From Clostridia bacterium (GTDB lineage Bacteria; Bacillota; Clostridia; Oscillospirales; CAG-272), in NCBI GenBank assembly GCA_017481595.1, contig JAFUOY010000013.1, positions 21,952 through 85,951 on the forward strand: a DNA stretch of 64,000 bases, in the 5' to 3' direction. The translations under genes were made by a program, and so were the position numbers. Below, piece by piece: positions 1 to 11,302 of the stretch; position 1 is the first letter of the stretch; each line of letters begins with the position of its first letter. The notes below the pieces were generated by a model. That model was given only the letters and a program-made list of their open reading frames with translations, did not search any database and had not been told where the DNA came from.

Positions 1-770
1 CTTTCTATTACGGTAAGCACCTCCTCCTCGGAGGTAAATATTTTTGTAAGGGGAATACCGCGGGCAACCCTCTTGCCCCATCTGCCGCCAATAAATACCT
101 TGTAGCCCTGAGTATAGCCACTGAATGCACCGAAGGGACATTTGCCCTTGCATCTGCCACAGTTGTTGCAATCGGTAAGGGAATATTCCGCCTTGCCATC
201 CGTAAGCTTGACCGCATTAACGGGGCAAGCGGACACCACCGCGCATTTTTTACAGCCCTTACATTTTTCGGTGTCGTAAACGGGTACGCATTGTCCGACG
301 ATACCGATATCGTTAAGGTCGGGCTTTACACAGTTGTTGGGGCAGCCGCCAACGGCTATTTTGAATTTGTGGGGCAGCTTTACGTTGTGATACCCCTTGT
401 AAAAATCGTAATGTATTTTTTCCGACAAGCCGAAGGTGTCAATAAGACCGAATACGCAGCTCGTTCCCTTGCAGGAAACTACGGGGCGCACCTTAGGTCC
501 CGTTCCACCCGTTTCAAGTCCGCGCTCATTAAGAAAAGCGCAAAGGGGCTCAATATTATCAAAGGGCACGCATTGTATCTCCATAGTGAGGCGGGAGGTC
601 ATAGCCACCTCGCCGTTGCCGAATCTTTTTGATGCTTCGGCTATAGTGATCACCTCGTCAGCGGTGATCTTTCCATTTCTCGTTATAACTCTGGCATTGA
701 AGCAATCCTCCGTTCTCTTGTCACGAAGAAAGCCCAAGCCCTTTACTCTTAAAATATCCTCATTAGTCAT
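1..770 (-). CDS. Siroheme-type nitrite/sulfite reductase family protein with two 4Fe-4S clusters (partial)
   Basis: Reading the minus strand from an ATG at 770 gives 256 codons open to the window edge, so the C-terminus is missing. The N-terminal half has the ferredoxin-like half domain (SRLTMEIQCVP) and then the paired cysteine motifs CKGTSC and GGCPNNC that bind the coupled 4Fe-4S/siroheme centre in sulfite and nitrite reductases. Two ferredoxin motifs follow, CKGCKKC with a later CP and CNNCGRCKGKCP. This order resembles the anaerobic sulfite reductase AsrC and related clostridial proteins. Electron donor and substrate (sulfite, nitrite or other) cannot be told from this fragment. A strong promoter (TTGACA, 17 bp, TATACT) lies just upstream. 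Confidence 0.85.
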   Translation of the reverse strand, partial: MTNEDILRVKGLGFLRDKRTEDCFNARVITRNGKITADEVITIAEASKRFGNGEVAMTSRLTMEIQCVPFDNIEPLCAFLNERGLETGGTGPKVRPVVSCKGTSCVFGLIDTFGLSEKIHYDFYKGYHNVKLPHKFKIAVGGCPNNCVKPDLNDIGIVGQCVPVYDTEKCKGCKKCAVVSACPVNAVKLTDGKAEYSLTDCNNCGRCKGKCPFGAFSGYTQGYKVFIGGRWGKRVARGIPLTKIFTSEEEVLTVIE

Positions 771-802
771 AATAACACTCCTATAGATCAATTATTTATT
801 TA

Positions 803-831
803 AGTATAACATTTTATTTATAATATGTCAA
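803..831 (-). promoter_or_regulatory. Sigma-A type promoter of the siroheme reductase gene
   Basis: On the minus strand TTGACA (826-831) and TATACT (803-808) are separated by exactly 17 bp, about 33 bp ahead of the ATG at 770. Confidence 0.75.
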
Positions 832-867
832 GGAAAGGGGCTATATACGGGAAATGTTTCTTGAAAC

Positions 868-892
868 AAATATATGAACATTTGCTAATATG
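868..892. promoter_or_regulatory. Shared element in a divergent intergenic region, copy 1
   Basis: A 25-bp block beginning AAATATATGAACAT and ending CTAATATG recurs at 4351-4375 with two mismatches. Both copies sit between divergent promoters. It could be an operator or simply conserved AT-rich promoter DNA; no regulator is assigned. Confidence 0.35.
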
Positions 893-923
893 TTATAAAA
901 CCCTTGAAAATCAACGCTTTTTC

Positions 924-952
924 TTGACAAAGCGATATGTATATGGTATCAT
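924..952 (+). promoter_or_regulatory. Promoter of the SGNH esterase gene
   Basis: TTGACA at 924-929 and TATCAT at 947-952 with a 17-bp spacer. The -10 is preceded by TATGG, giving an extended -10 look. The CDS starts 33 bp further on. Confidence 0.7.
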
Positions 953-984
953 TATCTTGTAAACAACCTTAAAGGAGATAACCT

Positions 985-2094
985 ATGTTTAATAAATATT
1001 TTTCTAACGTTTCCTGCGGAACGGGAAATAATTATATACTTGAATTTAAGGAAAGCAAGACTATTTGCGCCCGTATCCTTTTTAAGCCCGAGGTAAGCGG
1101 CAGATATAATTACCGCTTCTTCTTTCAAAATACGGTAAATACCACCTTTGCCCAGGGTGAGGAGGCTTACGTAAATAAAAGCGGCGGAAGCTGGAAAATA
1201 GAGTACGCCAAGGTTGGTATCGGCTCGGAATACGGCTGCTATGACGTGACGGAGGACCTTGAATACGTTACATTTGACGGAAAGAACGAAAAGAGCGTTT
1301 CCCCCGATGAGGCGTTTTGGAGTGATGAAATATCCATAGACGTAGAGGATGGAAAATACCTGGTCTGGGAATGGAGGATCACGGGTGACGGTATCCCCTG
1401 CACACCCGATAGCCGCACTCCCACCTTTATAGATTTCGGCGAGGGATTTATCCGTTACGATAGCTGTCCTATGCCCAATTTTATCGGTTGCGACAAAAAG
1501 GTAAAGAAGAGAATTGCCTTCGTTGGTGACTCCATAACTCAGGGCTGCGGCACCTCCTTGGACGGCTACGCAATGTGGGTTGGAAGGATAGGTAAGATGC
1601 TTAAGGATGAATACGCGGTGTGGAATCTCGGCCTGGGCTTCTCCCGTGGCTCCGACTGCGCGACAATGGGCTCCCTTATGTACAAGGCAAAGCAGAACGA
1701 TATCGTGGTGCTTACCTACGGTGTAAACGATCTCCTTTCGGGTAAATATAATGCTGGCAAGCGCTCAACCGCAGGCGAGATCTTGTCCTATATCGAGGCT
1801 ATAATAAAGGAGCTTCAATCGGCGGAAGTTGAGGTAATTCTTTCCACCATTCCACCCTTCCGTTATGACGAAGCGCCCCTTTGGGAATGGCGCTGCATCA
1901 ATATGGCTATACCCACTCTTGCAAAAATTTACGGATGCAGGATCTACGATTTTGAAGCCTCCGTTGATGCATCAAGCAAGCCCCTTGGCAACGATTATAC
2001 AAGGTATGGCGACCACCCCAACGACGAGGGCGGAGCTGCCGCCGCAGAGGCGTTTTACAATACGTTTTTTGACGGAAAGGAATGGACTCTTTAA
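985..2094 (+). CDS. Two-domain SGNH/GDSL-type carbohydrate esterase
   Basis: A 369-residue protein preceded by AAGGAGATAACC and ATG. Residues about 1-170 look like a beta-sandwich N-terminal domain, and the rest is an SGNH hydrolase: GDSITQG with nucleophile Ser183, the block II glycine near GLGFSRG, GVND with Asn248, and the Asp343-His344 pair in DHPN. All four catalytic blocks are present. This domain order is seen in CE2/CE3-like deacetylases that remove acyl groups from polysaccharides, but the substrate is inferred. No signal peptide is visible, so it probably acts in the cytosol on imported glycans. The next gene starts in the overlap of its stop codon. Confidence 0.85.
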   Translation: MFNKYFSNVSCGTGNNYILEFKESKTICARILFKPEVSGRYNYRFFFQNTVNTTFAQGEEAYVNKSGGSWKIEYAKVGIGSEYGCYDVTEDLEYVTFDGKNEKSVSPDEAFWSDEISIDVEDGKYLVWEWRITGDGIPCTPDSRTPTFIDFGEGFIRYDSCPMPNFIGCDKKVKKRIAFVGDSITQGCGTSLDGYAMWVGRIGKMLKDEYAVWNLGLGFSRGSDCATMGSLMYKAKQNDIVVLTYGVNDLLSGKYNAGKRSTAGEILSYIEAIIKELQSAEVEVILSTIPPFRYDEAPLWEWRCINMAIPTLAKIYGCRIYDFEASVDASSKPLGNDYTRYGDHPNDEGGAAAAEAFYNTFFDGKEWTL

Positions 2095-2315
2095 TGTCTT
2101 TAATGGAAGAAATCAAGCTTGGTAGGTACCGTCATTTCAAGGGTAATGAGTACGAGGTTTTGTATATTGGCAAGGACTCGGAAACTATGGAGGATGTGGT
2201 GATTTATCGCGCCCTGTACGGTCAAAACGAGGTGTGGGTGCGACCTGCAAGAATGTGGAACGAAACCGTGGAGCGCGACGGCAAAATATATAAAAGATTT
2301 ACACTTATCGAATGA
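2094..2315 (+). CDS. DUF1653 family small protein
   Basis: A 73-residue protein that starts at the ATG overlapping the upstream stop (TTAATG), implying translational coupling. A start at 2103 is also possible. The core GRYRHFKGNEYEVLYIG, then VIYRALYG and VWVRPARMW matches the compact DUF1653 fold, whose members are small cytosolic proteins without a proven function. It is followed by a GC-rich hairpin that should end the transcript. Confidence 0.8.
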   Translation: MSLMEEIKLGRYRHFKGNEYEVLYIGKDSETMEDVVIYRALYGQNEVWVRPARMWNETVERDGKIYKRFTLIE

Positions 2316-2320
2316 TAAAA

Positions 2321-2352
2321 GAGGGGGTGCTATATATACAACACCCCCTCTA
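2321..2352 (+). terminator. Hairpin after the SGNH/DUF1653 pair
   Basis: GAGGGGGTGCT and an opposing AACACCCCCTC form a long stem directly after the stop codon, but only a weak T tract follows. The sequence GGGGGTGCTGTAT recurs near 2367 and again in the palindrome at 2488-2516, so the region may be a local repeat. Confidence 0.55.
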
Positions 2353-2487
2353 AATATGCCAAAACAGGGGGTGCTGTATACGCAAATGCTCGTTTTTGGC
2401 GCATTTGTGAACGATATCCCTCCTTGACGGATGATATTACTTCGTGAAGATATCCAACTAAGCTTGGATGAAAAATGAATAAAAATA

Positions 2488-2522
2488 GGGGGGTGCTGTA
2501 TCATACAGCACCCCCATTTTCT
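2488..2522. terminator. Palindromic hairpin between convergent genes
   Basis: GGGGGGTGCTGTAT is followed by ATACAGCACCCCC and TTTTC, a near-perfect inverted repeat. It lies just beyond the stop of the minus-strand membrane protein and can serve both directions. Confidence 0.6.
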
Positions 2523-2542
2523 TTGGAGCTTTATATTGGAAT

Positions 2543-4282
2543 TCAAGCCTGAGGAGTCTCCACGGTAACGGATATTTTTTCCCATGAGGCTACCTCAAAA
2601 ATGCTTGCATTTTCCGTTGCTTTTGCCTTGAATTTTATAGTGTCATTTTCTTCTACAAAGAGCAGAGTTGCATCGTCCTGTACCGCCTTGCGAAGGATGA
2701 TTTTTTCATTCTTGGAGGAAAGTCCTGTGAAGTAAATATAGCTTTCTCCACCGTGAGCTACAAGGGTGATCTTATCAACCAGCAAGGTAATTTCCTCTGT
2801 GTCGGAGGGGTCGATAACGGGGTCGTTTCCGGGATCGTCAATGATGCCGTTTTCGAAAAGCAACGCCTTATATTTGCTCATTGCCTCGGTCTGTGTTGCA
2901 GCGGTTGCAACCACGCTGTACTGCTCAACGTTTACAAGAGCGTACCGTCTTACCTGTCCGCCCGCATCCTTAAGCACCATTATGTAGGTAGCCTCTCCCT
3001 CTACGTTAATAAGAACGGGGAAGGAAGCAACGTATCCCTTTTCCTGTATCTCACCCTCGGCGGATGCCATAGCGGAATGCTCCTCCGCGCCGATAACGGG
3101 GTAGAATTTGTATTCGCCTGTTCTTGCGTTGCTGAGGATAAAGCCGATATTACTCTTGTCACTGTTAACTGAGGTTACGCCCGTGTAGTACCAAACGTCG
3201 TCCTCAAGGATTACGTAGCCGAAATCGTCGGTGGTCTGCACGCAGTTCTTGTTACCGATAATACTGTTGATAAATCCGCCGGAGTAGATACCCTTCCAGT
3301 CGTACTTTTCACAAGCGAGATATCCGTCGTAAACAATGTCTATCCAAGCGGGTGTTTTTTCAAGATCGTATATTTCCGACTTACCTGTGCAGGGGTCAAA
3401 AATAATAACCTCGTTTACGTCCTCAGCGCCGAACATAAGCACCTGAGGCTTATAGCAGGGAACAATATATACGGGATTGCCAAGATCGTCAATTTCAAAT
3501 CTGGGCTCACCGAGAATCTTTGTGGGGTAGGAGAAGCGAAGCTTTCTCATAAGGTCGTCTCCAAGGTAGCCGCTTTCCACGTACTTAAGAGGCTTTGAAA
3601 GCTCCTTGTACTCCGCGTTGTTGTTTACGGGGTCTACCATAACGAAGCCGGGAATACCGTTTGCTCTGTTGCCAAGCCACTTAAAGAAGCCCGCATACTC
3701 AAGATTTGCCACCTTTTTAGGAGTGCGAAGATAATTTATCTGGTTATAATTTTCGGAAATTTCAAACTGAGATACCACGTCGGAAAGTGAGCCAAGGGTT
3801 CTGTTACCGATAATTTTTGCGGTATCCGTGTCCATCAGAGCGATATTGGTAACCTTGTCGGTTTTTGGCATATCGTCCTCAAATTTTTCCTCGCTTACCG
3901 TAATAATCTCGGAGTAGGCTCTTGCGTTGAATACGGTTGAAGAAATCAAAGAGCCGAGAAGAAGCACCACAAGGGGAATACAAATAACAACAAGCATAAG
4001 AGTGGAGCCCTTGCCCTTTTTTGGATAGATGTACTCTCCCTTTTTCTTTTTATGCTTATTGGAGTTTACCATTTCGTCAAGGATCTGAGAAAGAAATCCC
4101 TTATCCTGATTAAATATCCATATGGGAGCGCATATAAGCGCAAGCACAAGGGTCAGATAGGTGTAGAAGCCCTTGCTCTGCAAATTCATAGCAGGTAGGG
4201 TAACGTAATATACCGCAAATGCGATTATAGCGGCGATGACGTAAGATACGGTATATGATAAAAATTTACTTTTCTTATTCAT
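2543..4282 (-). CDS. Large membrane-anchored protein of unknown function
   Basis: I do not recognise a named family. The 579-residue protein starts at an ATG preceded by AAAAGGAGGC. Hydrophobic segments lie at about residues 8-30, 38-58 and 94-115, with a basic lysine-rich stretch near 75-90. The remaining ~460 residues are soluble and rich in beta-type sequence, with phrases such as FEIDDLGNPVYIVPCYKP. About the last 100 residues are acidic and may be a separate domain. A membrane protein with a large extracytoplasmic or cytosolic globular part is the most that can be said. Its promoter is one of the strongest in the window, so it is probably well expressed. Confidence 0.75.
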   Translation of the reverse strand: MNKKSKFLSYTVSYVIAAIIAFAVYYVTLPAMNLQSKGFYTYLTLVLALICAPIWIFNQDKGFLSQILDEMVNSNKHKKKKGEYIYPKKGKGSTLMLVVICIPLVVLLLGSLISSTVFNARAYSEIITVSEEKFEDDMPKTDKVTNIALMDTDTAKIIGNRTLGSLSDVVSQFEISENYNQINYLRTPKKVANLEYAGFFKWLGNRANGIPGFVMVDPVNNNAEYKELSKPLKYVESGYLGDDLMRKLRFSYPTKILGEPRFEIDDLGNPVYIVPCYKPQVLMFGAEDVNEVIIFDPCTGKSEIYDLEKTPAWIDIVYDGYLACEKYDWKGIYSGGFINSIIGNKNCVQTTDDFGYVILEDDVWYYTGVTSVNSDKSNIGFILSNARTGEYKFYPVIGAEEHSAMASAEGEIQEKGYVASFPVLINVEGEATYIMVLKDAGGQVRRYALVNVEQYSVVATAATQTEAMSKYKALLFENGIIDDPGNDPVIDPSDTEEITLLVDKITLVAHGGESYIYFTGLSSKNEKIILRKAVQDDATLLFVEENDTIKFKAKATENASIFEVASWEKISVTVETPQA

Positions 4283-4305
4283 AATAAGCCTCCTTTTGTG
4301 CTTTT

Positions 4306-4334
4306 ATTATACTACAGGCAGCCTGTATTGTCAA
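4306..4334 (-). promoter_or_regulatory. Consensus promoter of the membrane protein gene
   Basis: TTGACA (4329-4334) and TATAAT (4306-4311) on the minus strand with a 17-bp spacer, an exact consensus match. Confidence 0.85.
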
Positions 4335-4350
4335 GAAAAACCGTTAAATG

Positions 4351-4375
4351 AAATATATGAACATATACTAATATG
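4351..4375. promoter_or_regulatory. Shared element in a divergent intergenic region, copy 2
   Basis: Matches 868-892 at 23 of 25 positions and sits between the divergent promoters of the membrane protein and pyruvate kinase. Confidence 0.35.
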
Positions 4376-4414
4376 ATAAAAATAAGAAAAAATCCATTAC
4401 TTTTTTTATATATA

Positions 4415-4443
4415 TTGAAAAATATACTTACTTGTGATAAAAT
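4415..4443 (+). promoter_or_regulatory. Promoter of pyruvate kinase
   Basis: TTGAAA (4415-4420), 17-bp spacer, TAAAAT (4438-4443), with TGTGA directly before the -10. Confidence 0.7.
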
Positions 4444-4478
4444 TATAATAGTAAATAACACAGAGAAGGTGTAAGAAT

Positions 4479-5897
4479 ATGAGAAAGACTAAAATAGTAT
4501 GTACAATAGGTCCCGCTTGCTCAGACGAGATAACCCTTAAGAAAATGTGCCTTGCGGGTATGAACGTGGCAAGACTTAATTTCTCCCACGGTACTCATGA
4601 GGATCACCAGAAAAACGTAGATATGCTTAAGCGCATAAGACAGGAGCTTAATATTCCTCTTGCCATTATGCTTGATACCAAGGGCCCCGAATACAGAGTA
4701 GGTACCTTTAAAAACGGTAAGGAGGAGCTTAGCGACGGAGATACCTTTACCTTTACCACAAGAGACGTGGAGGGAGACAAGTCCATCGTTTCCGTTAGCT
4801 ATAAAAACTTAAGCTCCGAGATCTGCCCCGGGGATAAAATTCTTGTAAATAACGGACTCCTTTTGTTCAACGTTCTTGAAACCACGGAAACGGACGTTAT
4901 CTGCCGAGTTGTTGAGGGCGGCGTTATTTCAAACCGCAAGAGTATGAGCTTTCCTAATAAGGTAATGAACCAGGTCTACTTAAGCGAGCAGGATAAGAAG
5001 GACATCCTTTTCGGTATTCAGAATGACGTTGAGTATATTGCCTGCTCCTTCGTTTCCCGCGCGCAGGACGTTATTGACGTAAAGAGCTTTATTAAGGAAA
5101 ACAATAACGGCGAATGTAATATCGGTCTTATCTCAAAGATAGAAAACCGCGCAGGTATTGAAAATATTGAGGCTATCTGCGAGGAATGTGACGGCATTAT
5201 GATCGGCAGAGGCGACCTCGGTGTTGAGATCCCCTTTGAGGAGGTTCCCGCCACACAGAAGAAGCTTATTACAAAGTGCCGCTTGCTCGGTAAGAGAGTT
5301 ATTACCGCTACTGAAATGCTTGAGTCCATGATAAACAATCCAAGACCTACAAGAGCGGAAATCTCCGACGTTGCAAACGCGGTATTCGACGGCACAAGTG
5401 CAATTATGCTCTCGGGCGAGACCGCAGCAGGTAAGCATCCCGTTCTTACGGTACAGACCATGTCAAGAATAGCGGAGCAGGCTGAAAAGAGCGTGGACTA
5501 TAAGAAGTACTTCTACTCCTCCGAGTTCAGAATTCAGGACTCTATGGACGCTATCTCCCACTCCGTATGCGCTCTCTCCATTGATATTGAGGCTAAGGCT
5601 ATCGTAGTTTCCTCTATGTCGGGCTCAATGGTAAGAATGATCTCCCGCTTCCGTTCCCCCGTTGATATTATCGGCCTTTCCGTAAATGAAAAGACCTTTC
5701 ATCAGCTTGCCCTCTCCTGGGGCGTTATGCCCGTAATGTGTGAGGTTTATCCCTCCCTTGAGGTTCTTTTCTACACCGCAAAGAATATGGCTAAGGAAAA
5801 GCTCAACCTTAAGAAAAACGATAAGATTATTATCACAGGCGGCTCCCGCACAGGCGAATCGGGTAAGACTAATACTGTAAGAGTAGACGATATTTAA
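4479..5897 (+). CDS. pyk: Pyruvate kinase
   Basis: A 472-residue cytosolic enzyme that converts phosphoenolpyruvate and ADP to pyruvate and ATP at the end of glycolysis. The A domain shows Arg32 in MNVARLNFSH, the TKGPE loop at about 67-71, catalytic Lys220 in ISKIENRAG and the metal-binding MIGRGDLGVE at 241-250. The GETAAG motif precedes the C-terminal allosteric domain. Length is that of the standard form without the extra PEP-utiliser domain found in Bacillus. It is monocistronic, with its own promoter and a strong terminator. Confidence 0.97.
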   Translation: MRKTKIVCTIGPACSDEITLKKMCLAGMNVARLNFSHGTHEDHQKNVDMLKRIRQELNIPLAIMLDTKGPEYRVGTFKNGKEELSDGDTFTFTTRDVEGDKSIVSVSYKNLSSEICPGDKILVNNGLLLFNVLETTETDVICRVVEGGVISNRKSMSFPNKVMNQVYLSEQDKKDILFGIQNDVEYIACSFVSRAQDVIDVKSFIKENNNGECNIGLISKIENRAGIENIEAICEECDGIMIGRGDLGVEIPFEEVPATQKKLITKCRLLGKRVITATEMLESMINNPRPTRAEISDVANAVFDGTSAIMLSGETAAGKHPVLTVQTMSRIAEQAEKSVDYKKYFYSSEFRIQDSMDAISHSVCALSIDIEAKAIVVSSMSGSMVRMISRFRSPVDIIGLSVNEKTFHQLALSWGVMPVMCEVYPSLEVLFYTAKNMAKEKLNLKKNDKIIITGGSRTGESGKTNTVRVDDI

Positions 5898-5916
5898 TAT
5901 TTAATAATCAACCATA

Positions 5917-5949
5917 AAAGGCTAACGAAATTTTCGTTAGCCTTTTTGT
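5917..5949 (+). terminator. Rho-independent terminator of pyk
   Basis: GGCTAACGAAA and TTTCGTTAGCC form a perfect stem flanked by AAAA and TTTTT. Confidence 0.9.
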
Positions 5950-5963
5950 TTTAAATACTAAAA

Positions 5964-6128
5964 ATGAATTGACGGCAAGCCGTCATGAGTTGAAGCCTTG
6001 CGTCTTCATGATTTGAAATTTATCAATTTCATGAATTGAATTGCCCTGTTTTAAATGCCGAAGGCAATTCATGCACCGAAAGTGCAATTTATGGCGTGAG
6101 CCAATTCACGCCCTTGAGGGCAATTCAT
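5964..6128 (+). repeat. Eight-word/seven-hairpin palindromic element A
   Basis: Words of 7 nt: ATGAATT (5964), ATGAGTT (5985), ATGATTT (6008), ATGAATT (6031), then inverted AATTCAT (6066), AATTTAT (6086), AATTCAC (6103), AATTCAT (6122). Between them lie hairpins 5971-5984, 5992-6007, 6015-6030 on the left and 6073-6085, 6093-6102, 6110-6121 on the right. The 28-nt centre (6038-6065) starts with GAATT, a repeat of the last five bases of the fourth word, and ends in hairpin GCCGAAGGC. The element stops 4 bp from the GH2 stop codon. The same layout occurs at four other sites in the window. Confidence 0.85.
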
Positions 6129-6132
6129 TGCT

Positions 6133-9047
<2,915 letters not shown>

Positions 9048-9091
9048 TACCTTTTAGTATCAATAATAAGACATTATATTTTTCTTTTTAA

Positions 9092-9120
9092 TTGACTGAG
9101 GCTTGATTTTGTGATACAAT
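9092..9120 (+). promoter_or_regulatory. Promoter of the Y-family polymerase operon
   Basis: TTGACT (9092-9097), 17 bp, TACAAT (9115-9120), preceded by TGTGA. I see no clear LexA box overlapping it. Confidence 0.7.
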
Positions 9121-9152
9121 ACTTATTACAAAAAGGGAGGGGGGAGCTTTTT

Positions 9153-10412
9153 ATGGATGATAGAATGTACGTATGCATAGATTTAAAAAGCTTTTACGCC
9201 TCCTGCGAATGTGTGGAGAGGGGTCTTGACTCCATGACCACCGACCTTGTGGTTGCCGACCCTGCCAGAGGTAATGGAGCTATCTGCCTTGCCGTTTCCC
9301 CATCTTTAAAAAGCAAGGGAGTAAAAAACAGATGCCGCCTTTACGAAATACCAAGCGGAATGAAATATATTATTGCCGTACCGAGAATGAAGCTTTATAT
9401 GGAATACTCCGCAAAAATATATTCCGTCTATTTAAAGTATATCAGCAAGGATGATATCCACGTTTACTCCATTGACGAGTGCTTTATTGACATTACCGAC
9501 TATATGAAGATATACGGCCTTTCCGCTAAGGAAATGGCAATGATGCTTATGGATAAGGTGCTTAAGGAAACGGGTATTTACGCAACCGCAGGCATAGGAA
9601 CTAATCTGTTTCTTGCCAAGGTGGCTCTTGACATCACCGCAAAGCACAGTAAGGACAGGCTTGGCTACCTTGACAAAAAGATATTCAAGGATAAAATATG
9701 GCATCACCGACCGATTACGGATATATGGAACGTGGGCAGGGGAATTGCCGCAAGGCTGGAAAGCCACGGAGTATACGACCTTGCGGGAGTTGCGCTGATG
9801 AGCGAAAAGACCCTTTACAAGGAGTTCGGCGTCAATGCGGAGTACCTTATCGACCACGCAAATGGTGAGGAAAGCTGTACCATTAAGGACATTCATAATT
9901 ACAAATCAAAAACAAGCTCCATTTCCAACGGACAGATACTTTTTGAGGATTATAATTTCAACGATGCAAAAATCGTCCTTCGGGAAATGGTGGATATGCT
10001 TTCCCTTGACCTTGTGGACAATAATCTTTTTACAAATTCCATATCATTGTACGTCGGCTATTCAAAGGACGTAATACGTCCGTCGGGCGGCACGAAAAAG
10101 CTTAGCGAGTATACCAACTCCTCAAAAAAGCTGGTGCAGTATTTCCTTGATTATTTTGATTCTACGGTAAAAAAGGGGTATCCCATAAGGAAAATAAACA
10201 TAGGCTTTAATAACCTTTCGGAAAATACGGGCTTTACCATTGATATAATGGGAGAAAGCGAGGAGGAAAGACGGGAAAAGGACCTGCAGAAAACCGTCAT
10301 AGCCATAAAAAAGAAATTCGGTAAAAACGCCATTTTAAAGGGCACGAGCCTTGAGGAAAAGGCAACGGGACAAATGAGAAATAAGCTTATAGGAGGGCAT
10401 AACGGTGAGTGA
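9153..10412 (+). CDS. Y-family DNA polymerase (UvrX/UmuC-like)
   Basis: A 419-residue translesion polymerase. The start at 9153 was chosen because GGGAGGGGGG lies 8 bp upstream; longer frames would run through that site. The catalytic acidic residues are visible in YVCIDLKSFYASCE (first Asp) and YSIDECFIDITDY (Asp-Glu pair). The helix-hairpin-helix thumb region follows near ITDIWNVGRGIAARL, and then the little-finger domain. The next gene encodes a YolD-like protein, the usual partner of UvrX-type polymerases in Firmicutes. The pair overlaps by 8 bp and should be cotranslated. It lacks the C-terminal beta-clamp extension typical of DinB and is closer to the UvrX clade. Confidence 0.88.
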   Translation: MDDRMYVCIDLKSFYASCECVERGLDSMTTDLVVADPARGNGAICLAVSPSLKSKGVKNRCRLYEIPSGMKYIIAVPRMKLYMEYSAKIYSVYLKYISKDDIHVYSIDECFIDITDYMKIYGLSAKEMAMMLMDKVLKETGIYATAGIGTNLFLAKVALDITAKHSKDRLGYLDKKIFKDKIWHHRPITDIWNVGRGIAARLESHGVYDLAGVALMSEKTLYKEFGVNAEYLIDHANGEESCTIKDIHNYKSKTSSISNGQILFEDYNFNDAKIVLREMVDMLSLDLVDNNLFTNSISLYVGYSKDVIRPSGGTKKLSEYTNSSKKLVQYFLDYFDSTVKKGYPIRKINIGFNNLSENTGFTIDIMGESEEERREKDLQKTVIAIKKKFGKNAILKGTSLEEKATGQMRNKLIGGHNGE

Positions 10413-10740
10413 GCAAAGCGACAGAGCCAGGCAATTTATGCCCTTTGCATCCCTTAAGGGATATTACGATATGGTAAGGGCGCAGGAAAAAATAATAGGC
10501 GCAAAAAAGGAGCTTTCCGAGTATAAGGCGTCCATCCTTTCGGAAAAGCTGAACCTTGTCAAAAAGGGGATAATGATAAAAATAGTCTACTACAAGGACG
10601 ACGGATATATAAAGACGGAGGGTATGGTGTCAAATATAGATCACACTATGAGGACCCTTACGGTAATAAAGGAAAAAATACCCTTTGACGACGTTTACGA
10701 TATTTCCTCAGAGGACATAAAAATCGATGAGGATAGATAA
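10405..10740 (+). CDS. YolD-like protein, partner of the Y-family polymerase
   Basis: A 111-residue protein starting at GTG (10405) 8 bp after AGGAGG. The N-terminal part (RARQFMPFASLKGYYDMV) and the C-terminal beta-rich part (VSNIDHTMRTLTV then IPFDDVYDIS) match YolD-like proteins, which are nearly always coupled to uvrX-type genes and are thought to modulate the polymerase. The biochemical role is not established. It overlaps the polymerase stop codon by 8 bp. Confidence 0.75.
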   Translation: MSEQSDRARQFMPFASLKGYYDMVRAQEKIIGAKKELSEYKASILSEKLNLVKKGIMIKIVYYKDDGYIKTEGMVSNIDHTMRTLTVIKEKIPFDDVYDISSEDIKIDEDR

Positions 10741-10795
10741 AAATTTCGAAAATTGTAAATTTTTTTGTAAAAACCAACAAATATGCAGAAAAGTG

Positions 10796-10804
10796 TGGTA
10801 CAAT
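10796..10804 (+). promoter_or_regulatory. Extended -10 promoter of the MarR gene
   Basis: TGGTACAAT without a recognisable -35 at 17 bp, 34 bp ahead of the TTG start. Confidence 0.5.
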
Positions 10805-10837
10805 ACTAATAATTTGGTGTATTAGGAGGATGGAGAG

Positions 10838-11302
10838 TTGATATCTCGCTTTAAGGAATTTACAAAAAACATCTCACTTGCATACAAATATCTTATTAAG
10901 ATAAAATCAGAGGGCATTAAGGAGTTCGGTCTTAAGGGCTCCCACCTTATGTGCCTTTTCTATATAGGCGAAGCTGAAAACGGGCTTACCGCTATGGAGC
11001 TTTGTAAGCTCTGCTGTGAGGATAAGGCTGCCGTTTCCAAGGCTCTTTCCGCTTTGTATGAAAGAGAGTACGTAAAGCTTGAAAATGAGGATGCCAAAAA
11101 ATACCGTTCCACCTATTTCCTTACGGATTCGGGCAGGGGTGTGCTTGACAGAGTAAAGGATAAAATAATGTGCGCAATGGAGGACGGCGGTACGGGCTTG
11201 ACTGATAGCGACAGAGAGGTATTCTACCGCTGCCTTAATACTATTGTTAAAAATTTGGAAATCGTATCTAAAAAGATCGGCGAGGAACAGGATGAAGAAT
11301 AA
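10838..11302 (+). CDS. MarR family transcriptional regulator
   Basis: A 154-residue dimeric winged-helix repressor-type protein. It starts at TTG (10838), 7 bp after AGGAGGA. The winged helix spans about residues 30-100, with recognition-helix-like EDKAAVSKALSAL and the wing EREYVKLENEDAKKYRS. The ligand is unknown. It overlaps the following HAD gene by 11 bp, so the phosphatase is probably cotranscribed. Confidence 0.85.
   Translation: MISRFKEFTKNISLAYKYLIKIKSEGIKEFGLKGSHLMCLFYIGEAENGLTAMELCKLCCEDKAAVSKALSALYEREYVKLENEDAKKYRSTYFLTDSGRGVLDRVKDKIMCAMEDGGTGLTDSDREVFYRCLNTIVKNLEIVSKKIGEEQDEE

Noticed and set aside
2100-2585. Minus-strand reading frame of 161 codons
   Set aside because: It runs through two hairpins and the opposite strand of the DUF1653 gene, without a ribosome site.
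5964-6128. CRISPR array
   Set aside because: The repeated words are only 7 nt, invert midway, and the intervening segments are self-complementary hairpins of 9-16 nt, unlike spacers; no cas gene is present.
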